This document shows positions 58,401-64,000 of a stretch of 64,000 nt of DNA, one piece after another (within the stretch, counting starts at the first letter, position 1; each line of letters opens with the position of its first letter). The position numbers were made by a program, and so were the translations under genes. Under the pieces are notes generated by a model. It made no database searches. It was not told the DNA's origin and was given only the letters and a program-made list of their open reading frames with translations. Origin of the DNA: Apostichopus japonicus (lineage: Eukaryota > Echinodermata > Holothuroidea > Aspidochirotida > Stichopodidae). Location: assembly GCF_037975245.1 (NCBI RefSeq), contig NC_092564.1, positions 28,876,984 through 28,940,983 on the forward strand, in the 5' to 3' direction.

Positions 58401-61400
58401 AAACAGTTGACTGTACTGAAAACTGCACGGTGCATTTTAAAGTACGCCACTTTCTATTTCTTGCTGTAAAGCAGAACTGTTTGTGACTTTGTGTTGAGTT
58501 TGTTTTGGTCTCACCTCACTTCATGTAATGTATAGGGAGATGAGATATTGTACTTCATCCCACATCAGAAATGTGAGTGAGTGAGTAAGTGTGCGTGGGT
58601 GGGTGGGCAGGTGGGTGGATGTGTGTATGTTTGATAGTGAGTGAGCAAAATTAAGTATGTCGCAAACTCCTCCTAGACCCCAAGTCCTGTCGAGTTCAAG
58701 CTTGGTGGGTGGGAGCCTGACCATGTTAACTCATGCTTGTGTGATTGATGACGTTAAAGAGGTCGAAGGTCAAGAAATCTAAAATTGGTTTTTAGCCATT
58801 TTCTGCATGCCAACTTGTTGGATAAAGGCATTAAACCACATTATATGTAGAGAATGAAGAGACAAAGTTTAAAACAAGACAGATTTAGCTGTTTAGGCTT
58901 GTAGTTAACGGGTCAATTGAGTTAAAGTTAAAATTAGTCTAAATTGTGCAAAAGAGTGTGTCGTGTCTCCTAGACTGTAAGTCCGATCAGGTTCAAACTT
59001 GGTGGGTAGGTGCCTGACCATGTACTGTAAACTTGATCTTGAGTGATTGGTATAAATGTCATAGGTGAAAGGTCAAATACCCAGAAACTGTAGCCATTTT
59101 CTGCTTGTTAGTATGTTGGAAAAAGTCATTAAACCACAAAATATGTAGACTATAATTGGACAAATTTTAAATTAGAACTTAAGGGTCAAGGTCAAAGTTC
59201 ATAGTAGATCCATTCCATCATAGGAGAGATAAGATGCCATGGATTGCCATCTTGTCTTATGTTTTAATCGTAATAGATGCTAAGATCCCATTACAAGGAA
59301 GTTTAGTAGGCAAGTTCCATTCTTTTCTGTTTTTCTTGACAGGAAAGATATGATTGATAAAGATGGCTACCTTCAAGGTGTGCAGGGAATTAAGATGACT
59401 AATGAAGCAATCCATGACAGAATGAAGGTGAGATGACAAAACTATTACTTAATGGATCATTCAAAGTCAATTTGAGTATAGTTTCATTAGTTTAATGTAA
59501 GTTTAATTGCTTTGTTCAAGGGCTGTCCTAACATTGTTGGTGTTTAGTATCATTAGATGCAAGGTTACATTGCGACTAACATGCAGCATCATGTAACCTA
59601 TTGAAAATTTCAAGTTTCATTGCTTACACTACATTTCGTGTTTAATAGAATGTTGAGTGAAACTACCCACTGCTGTAGGGGATGAAACATTTGGTGTTTA
59701 ATCCACAAGCTCCAGCTCATTCCTTGGAGCTTGAATTTCAACTCCTACCCAGATCCCAACGAAGAGAGTAGGTGGCGTCTGCTCCTGTAACGCGACAATA
59801 GCATAAGAGATGGTGGTATGAACAGACCTTATGGGGAAAAAGTTAACTAGTCATTTAATGAAAGTGAAAATATTCCCCATCTTGGTGGGGTGGAATTCAT
59901 TTCCCCTGTGGGTTATATAACAAAAGAGAAATCTGTAAGCAATGATGATTATTTATGCATCTTTGCGTGATTGAATACTAATCCATCTTTGCGTGATTGA
60001 TTATTAATCCATCTTTCTGCTTAGACGTTGAAGGACAGCATAGTAAAATCAGAGGATTCCGTGAAGACACTGGTAGCAGAGATCAAGATGCTAGGTCAAA
60101 GGGTCGTTCAATCTCATAAAGCCGTACAGAAGGAGGAAGAGCCAGGTACATTTTCAAGTTTCTTCCTTTTGGGTTTGTTACGTTGAGAGTACAAGATGGA
60201 TATGATGCTCGCATTGTATAAATTATTGGTAGCAGTATGCTGGAGACAATGGGTTGTAGGACTATTGTTTGTGAGCTGGTCACACATATGGTCATGTGCG
60301 AAGAAAGTTCGAATGTTTTTCAAAACTAACCAATGAGTCTGTCTTGCGTTCAAAGATTTACTTCGCTGCTAAATTAACCCGAGCACGTGCAGCAGGAGTG
60401 TCAAGCATAAATTAGGGAAGTTTAAATTCGGTTAAAATGTTCGATTTATGGTAGTTCGCAAGCGAAGATGTTACCTAACTTAAATGGAATTGATACCAAG
60501 TTTTTGTATTGAATGAGTGCAGTTGTTAAATTTTATGCTCCCGCCAACCCCACCCCACCCTCGGAAAGAAGTATCCCTAACCGTGATGAAATATCACTTA
60601 GTAATATTCAGTCTTACTGAAGGGGATGGAGTACAACAGAGTTGAGGAGAGTGGAATTTTCTGAACGTTAAAGAATACATCAAGTTTATTTCCTTCGTCC
60701 TCAGATTTAGTGTAAAGTACATTTGGTGAATATTGTAAGGATAACAAGCTCTTTCCCTTTTTCCTAGAACTGAATAAGTATTAACGCAAAGCAAATTGCT
60801 CTTTTTACCCATCATGAAAGTAGCTGTCCAGTTACTAGTGTATTGGAAACAATATTATACCTGCCATTAGTTTTGCCATATGTAACTGTGCATGATTATT
60901 TTTTTTTTGGGGGGGGGGTTCCCTTAAATTGTATGTGCATTGTGTCACGTTTGTTTTGACAAATAAGGCTTTGTTCTGTGCAGTGATAATTTTTTTCCTA
61001 TAATCCCAGAGACATAAATATAAATATATTTGGAGCAAAATCTTGAAAAGGGTGTAACAATATTAACGTTGGGTCGGGTCAGATCTTTGCGGAAACCCTA
61101 CACATGAAGAGACTAGGAGATAACTGGTTGGGGAGGATGGGAGAGGGGGGGTGGGTCTTGGTGGAATATTTAGGGACATTGCAGTTATTGTGTGTTGTTC
61201 TCCATCTCAATTAAAGACCTGTAATTTATTTGTAAATAAACACCCAGTTACTTAGTATTTTGCTGTTTTGGATGCAGCCAGGGGTGGGACCTAGATTCCC
61301 CATCTCTTAGATTTTGTCTGTAACCCCACCAAAACACATATCCAGTAACACTAAACCCTCTCCGAACCTCTGTTGCTTCATTTACCTGAGAGAATCTTGC

Positions 61401-62687
61401 TATGAAATTGACTGACTTGCTACACAAGTGCAAAGATATTGGGCATTTTCTTTCCATTAACAGAAACTCTAGTGTTATCCTCAATATAATGATAAACAAA
61501 ATGGAGAAACTTTCAGCATATGTATTAAAAATAGTAAACACTTACTTACTGCCTCCACTCCACCCTCCAGTTTAATATTCTGGCTTTGCTTTCTGATTAT
61601 GGGTTGGTTTGAGATGTAGTACATTTCTCTGTCCGTGTTATTGTCAGATAATGAAATGAGAATAAGAATTAATAAAATTGTAAAAGAAAGTTTCCTTCCT
61701 CGACAGCACGACTTCATATCCGTCACTTCTTCAGTATCTACCTAAATGACAAATGTAGGCTGAATTTTAGACACAATAATGTCGTAGTCCACCAGAACAA
61801 GGTTAATTTGAGATTTTACACTCATACACTGCGGATCCAGTTCCAAGCTATTTACCGTTAAAATATGCTAAACCTTCGGTTTATTCCTTTAAAGGCTAAC
61901 TTCATGATGTTATCAGCTCTTCTAGTACAGGCTTTAATGTTAATGTTAACCCATTGCTTTACATTCTAATAACTCACTCAACCAAAGCATGTTCCTTAAA
62001 CTTGATATTAAAACAACAACACCCTTGCACCCATGGAATAAAAATTAAACACCATCTATCCAAAAGTTGACAAATTTGTACTACCACTGTAAACATGTCA
62101 TTTGAGACAGGTAAAACTCTTTTTGTGATTTTGTGTTGGATCTGAGGAACTGAGCTAAATGGTTAAAGTATTAGACTAAATAGTCTTGTCACTCTAAACT
62201 GATGAACCTCGGCAAATTAAAGGGTTGTACCCTCAAAAATTAAAAGTGGCATAAAAATCCAACCTGGCCTGATAGCACGTTTTTCAATGGTTCAAAACAA
62301 ATTAACTGAAGTTTGTTCCTAAAGTCATTTTTTTATGAAGTTTTCCTTCATGTCTTCCCATTGTAATATAGCTTGTAATTCTATTGCAACTCAAATACTT
62401 TTGGCCTTCATGTTGTAGTATATTCCTTTTTTAAATTTTTTTTCACATTTTATAATAAACTTATTATTATTATTAAAATTATTGGCTATCGTTGACTCAT
62501 TTGAGTCTTTAAATGTAACATGCATGATCTACACTTTATGCAGAGTACAGTACTTTCGTCTAAATGGCTTGTGTATTCCTATCTAGTAATTTTCTTTCAT
62601 ACTCTTCTATGGACAGAACCACCTATGGTTTCCACCATGGAACAGCTCCCGAGAGACCTCCAGAAGACTTCGTTCCAATTCTTGTAG
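49385..62687 (+). CDS. Multi-exon gene of a transposase-derived uncharacterised family
   Basis: Exons in order: 49385-49454, 50309-50361, 50657-50880, 52095-52271, 53200-about 53310, 54116-54180, 55386-55480, 57910-58041, 59343-59427, 60025-60145, 62617-62687. Motifs match a large uncharacterised animal family (fish, cnidarians, echinoderms) that I recall as TE-derived. These are an acidic N-terminal region (DDEESYSDATEGDED), then LFKKKLCTSPVRITNKTVV, GANNVGKKI, NHLWYCSKL, WTGLLHHLVGRHQW, HTSGLENVL and NPVVTIDYQKHKNRKQ. The usual catalytic core (GDGR, TDRH, DIWH) between 50880 and 52095 is not found; a LINE fragment sits there. Phases agree for 49385>50309>50657 and 55386>57910>59343>60025>62617. 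They do not agree for 50880>52095 (a missing exon is expected), 52271>53200, the 53200 exon>54116 or 54180>55386, so exons are missing or the gene is decayed. The C terminus is a coiled-coil-like region unique to this locus. Confidence 0.5.
50309..50361 (+). CDS. Exon of TE-derived gene (acidic)
   Basis: 53 nt encoding YMSDYIDIMEPDDDSYA. Acceptor AATGCTAG; the donor GTCTCA is weak, but phase fits both neighbours. Confidence 0.45.
50657..50880 (+). CDS. Exon of TE-derived gene (acidic plus Cys segment)
   Basis: Acceptor CACCTCAG. Encodes QDDEESYSDATEGDED and then ESHPCTNLFKKKLCTSP and ITNKTVVTAVTVYW before donor GTAGGT. An alternative donor is GTAAGG at 50833. LF..C..C.SPV...TK.. is the family's conserved first cysteine segment. 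Confidence 0.6.
51185..51990 (+). mobile_element. CR1/L2-type LINE RT fragment
   Basis: Decayed reverse transcriptase: PDLSAAFDTLDHKTIL, GDALSWMSSYLCDRRQVV, then after frame breaks YHFYADDTQLYVWFKP (the YADD catalytic motif) and VRNLNVMFDSHLN. Several stops and shifts. It lies between two exons of the TE-derived gene, where the family's catalytic core would be expected. Confidence 0.85.
52095..52271 (+). CDS. Exon of TE-derived gene (NHLWYC segment)
   Basis: 177 nt with acceptor TTTGCTTAG and donor GTAAGA. Encodes WCLAYGANNVGKKIAEASRR and then WIGNITNHLWYCSKLVTDY. GKNxGKKI..A and NHxWYC are hallmark positions of the family as I remember it. Confidence 0.6.
52510..52980. repeat. 29-bp composite tandem repeat
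   Basis: About 14 units of CCTTGAACCTACACCTATTA plus AACAGCATC. Two are interrupted by an extra segment with TCAATTCCATGAGTTTGCTC, which also ends the array, so the whole ~200-bp block has been duplicated. Intronic. Confidence 0.9.
53200..53310 (+). CDS. Exon of TE-derived gene (HHLVGRHQW segment)
   Basis: Acceptor CAATTAG. Encodes ARWTGLLHHLVGRHQWNFGI and continues to KSEHGLLGEN before a GTGAGT donor. Frame is fixed by the WxGLLHHxxGxHxW motif but is one base out of phase with the preceding exon's strongest donor. Confidence 0.55.
53376..53741. mobile_element. hAT-like MITE 'D', copy 2
   Basis: 366-bp copy of the element at 13341-13700, same orientation, ends CAGTGGTGTAGGAAGG and CAAGGGCGTAGGAACC. 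The flanking duplication ACAACGCC / TCAACGCC matches at 7 of 8 bases. Confidence 0.85.
54116..54180 (+). CDS. Exon of TE-derived gene (HTSGLE segment)
   Basis: 65 nt, acceptor TTTTCACAG, donor GTAACT. Encodes HTSGLENVLTFLHMLQRDL, corresponding to the family's FCHTGxLExxH..L.KYxPKR segment. Confidence 0.5.
54560..55008. repeat. 50-bp tandem repeat (nine copies)
   Basis: Nine head-to-tail copies with CACACCATCACACCTCTTTG and GTATCCTGTTTACAAGC. Variants (TTAGAGG, TTGAGAT; TTATAAGCC, CTTACAAGC) alternate in a higher-order pattern of about four units. Intronic. The 133-codon + ORF is an artefact. Confidence 0.9.
55386..55480 (+). CDS. Exon of TE-derived gene (TIDYQKHKNRKQ segment)
   Basis: 95 nt, acceptor TTTTCAAACAG, donor GTAGGC, phase 0 in, two bases out. 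Encodes ARNPVVTIDYQKHKNRKQLQ, like the ARTQLAxIDHNxNxxRKQA segment of the family. The next exon completes Gly. Confidence 0.55.
56640..56725. mobile_element. MITE end fragment
   Basis: C-rich stretch running into TTCCTGGCTACGTCGCTGG, which inverted gives CCAGCGACGTAGCCAGGAA, resembling other hAT-like ends here. The partner end was not found. Confidence 0.35.
57910..58041 (+). CDS. Exon of TE-derived gene, C-terminal part
   Basis: 132 nt, acceptor GCGCTGCAG, donor GTAAGT, one base in and two out. Encodes LFSPQKVPIENLGDAAQSEE and then a Ser-rich NTESSGSDSYRDILTSH. Phase agrees with both neighbours. Confidence 0.65.
58560..59200 (+). repeat. AGGTCA-type dispersed repeat cluster
   Basis: Two or three long diverged units with GTTCAAGCTTGGTGGGTGGG / GTTCAAACTTGGTGGGTAGG, GAGGTCGAAGGTCAAGAAA and CATTAAACCACA. 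+ orientation. Confidence 0.6.
59343..59427 (+). CDS. Exon of TE-derived gene, C-terminal part
   Basis: 85 nt, acceptor TTCTTGACAG, donor GTGAGA. Encodes KDMIDKDGYLQGVQGIKMTN and EAIHDRMK, the start of a predicted helical/coiled-coil stretch. Confidence 0.65.
60025..60145 (+). CDS. Exon of TE-derived gene, coiled coil
   Basis: 121 nt, acceptor TTTCTGCTTAG, donor GTACAT, phase 0 in and one base out. Encodes TLKDSIVKSEDSVKTLVAEI and then KMLGQRVVQSHKAVQKEEEP, with heptad-like hydrophobic spacing. The other two frames contain stops. Confidence 0.65.
60150..62616. other. Last intron, no feature recognised
   Basis: AT-rich intronic sequence with a few homopolymer runs. No exon or repeat recognised. 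Confidence 0.4.
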
Positions 62688-62850
62688 CGACGTGCGGAAC
62701 GCTTCATCAATCCAAAGAGACAAGCCGATGGAAGTTTCCTCCAAAAGGATTAGAAATAGGACTAAAGTAGAAGAAGCATCGGAAAGTGATTCGATCCAGC
62801 TACCAGATAGTCCTGCCAGTCTCGGACTTTCAGGATCACAAACTTTTTGA
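62617..62850 (+). CDS. Terminal exon with two open frames
   Basis: Acceptor TCTATGGACAG. With the GTACAT donor of the preceding exon the frame reads EPPMVSTMEQLPRDLQKTSF and stops at 62687. Another frame, open from 62617 to TGA 62850, reads NHLWFPPWNSS and ends SDSIQLPDSPASLGLSGSQT. It would be used if an alternative donor (GTACAG, about 60124) were chosen. The longer frame looks the more protein-like. Confidence 0.5.
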   Translation, partial: NHLWFPPWNSSRETSRRLRSNSCSDVRNASSIQRDKPMEVSSKRIRNRTKVEEASESDSIQLPDSPASLGLSGSQTF

Positions 62851-62877
62851 GCCACCGATATTGCAGCTTCTTAAAAG

Positions 62878-62908
62878 ATATATATACATTTTATATATAT
62901 ATATATAA

Positions 62909-62950
<42 letters not shown>
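62878..62950. repeat. (TA)n microsatellite
   Basis: About 70 bp of TA repeat just downstream of the last exon, probably in the 3' UTR or flank. Confidence 0.9.
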
Positions 62951-62951
<1 letters not shown>

Positions 62952-63479
62952 AGCTTTTTTACTTTTTTTTTTGTATGACCATGTGTGTAAATATTGAAGC
63001 ACTAAGGATATGCAGTTTTTTTCCCTTGAAATAGCAACAGATAAAATGGAGAATACTGTTATGAAAGCTGTACTTAAAACACTTTTTTCTGCAGAAATCT
63101 ATCTATATTTCATGCATAGTCTTGACTACTTCTGCAATACCATAAGACCATCTCTGCCCTGCACCTAAATATACTGGTGTTTTTTTCTCTCTTGCATGTT
63201 TTCAAAGTGCTATTCTCAGGGGTATCTTGTTGAAAATTTCCTCAGATTAACAGATGGAAATTATGAAACGTTTTTCGTTAAGGATGGTCATGTGATGATG
63301 CTAAAAGATAATCTAATGCCTAAAGAGTCTGTAAATTCAGAAGAGAGGAATTTTTAAGTATCCTATGCCAGGAATCTTCAATTGATTCCTAGCCAAAGTG
63401 CAAAAAGGAAGCTAAGGGTGTATGTACGCAGGTAAACGTATGTTTATGTGATGTTCCAACTTGTAAATGGGATGACTCA

Positions 63480-63960
63480 CCAAGCATATCTTGCATGAAT
63501 TTCATGAAAATTAGGATGTAAATTTACAGCACTGAATTCTTTGGCTGCTCCAGTTATTTAGCGGAGTCAAGGTCAATTGAGGTCATCAGCGGCCAAAATA
63601 CAAAAACCTCATAGTCGAGTTTAGTGAACATCTTTAGCATCGGTAGAGTGTCATAGTTAGGTGGTAGGTCCCCCTCACTTAGCATTACACTTTGAGGTCA
63701 AATGTAACTTGGAGTCATCAGCTGCCAAAAGCCTGAAATCCTTGTCGACATAGCTTCAAAATCAAAGCTGCGATTATCCTCATGCTCAGAAATGTACAAG
63801 AACTGAATGTTCTATGAAGAGGTCATAGGTCACTTAGGGTCAAATTCTGACCACCTTGATAACTCCAAAAGTTAAGGTCGGATGAATCGCACACCTGGTA
63901 TGATGGTGCCCCCACTGACATTGCAATCATTTCCTTTTGGTGAACATAATTTGGTCAACT
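63480..63960 (+). repeat. AGGTCA-type dispersed repeat cluster
   Basis: Units with AGTCAAGGTCAATTGAGGTC, GAGGTCAAATGTAACTT, GAGGTCATAGGTCACTTAGG and AACTCCAAAAGTTAAGG. Continues toward the right edge of the window. Confidence 0.65.
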
Positions 63961-64000
63961 TCAGTTTTAGTTTGTGAAGTGGCCCAAATTACAGATAGGT

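Overview
The window is AT-rich, intron-rich animal DNA, most likely from an invertebrate deuterostome and probably an echinoderm. The grounds are the gene set (N-glycan MGAT1, a CAAX-type complexin), a SURL/Mag-like Ty3 retrotransposon, Penelope and CR1/L2-type LINE remnants, and many hAT-like miniature elements. The species call is inference; no database was searched. All recognisable host exons lie on the + strand, as short exons in long repeat-filled introns.

Layout. (1) 1-7442: the last four coding exons of MGAT1 (GlcNAc-transferase I), phase-consistent to the stop. Their introns hold a 19-bp and a 39-bp tandem array, a TA microsatellite and a nested pair of hAT-like elements with perfect 8-bp target duplications. 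(2) 7.4-28.6 kb: no host exon recognised. It holds a 21-bp array, two Penelope-like tails, a TTAA-flanked MITE, many hAT-like MITEs, a U2-snRNA-like segment, a 2.7-kb element defined by eight copies of TGTGACGTACGGGACA, and a hAT-like element with CAGGGTTCGTAC ends. (3) 28.6-39.5 kb: a two-coding-exon complexin-3/4-like gene (106 aa, C-terminal CLVM). Its intron contains a Ty3 element with LTRs identical by eye but a broken coding region, and a CR1/L2-type LINE tail into which a PIF/Harbinger element has inserted. (4) 39.5-45 kb: repeats and no recognised gene. (5) 45-62.9 kb: a chain of short + strand exons. One pair (48174-48940) carries a VRVGGG-like motif similar to GAR/GAS2 domains. A longer chain (49385-62687) resembles an uncharacterised, probably transposase-derived animal protein family and ends in a coiled-coil region. 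Phase breaks at two junctions mean it may be partly decayed or mis-spliced here. (6) 62.9-64 kb: TA repeat and dispersed repeat.

A degenerate unit of about 130-150 bp rich in AGGTCA hexamers recurs in at least nine places, always in the orientation of the host genes. The three host loci do not form an operon or obvious pathway: Golgi N-glycan processing, regulated exocytosis, and a TE-derived gene of unknown role. Exon boundaries come from GT/AG signals, reading phase and remembered family sequences; transcript data would be needed to confirm them.
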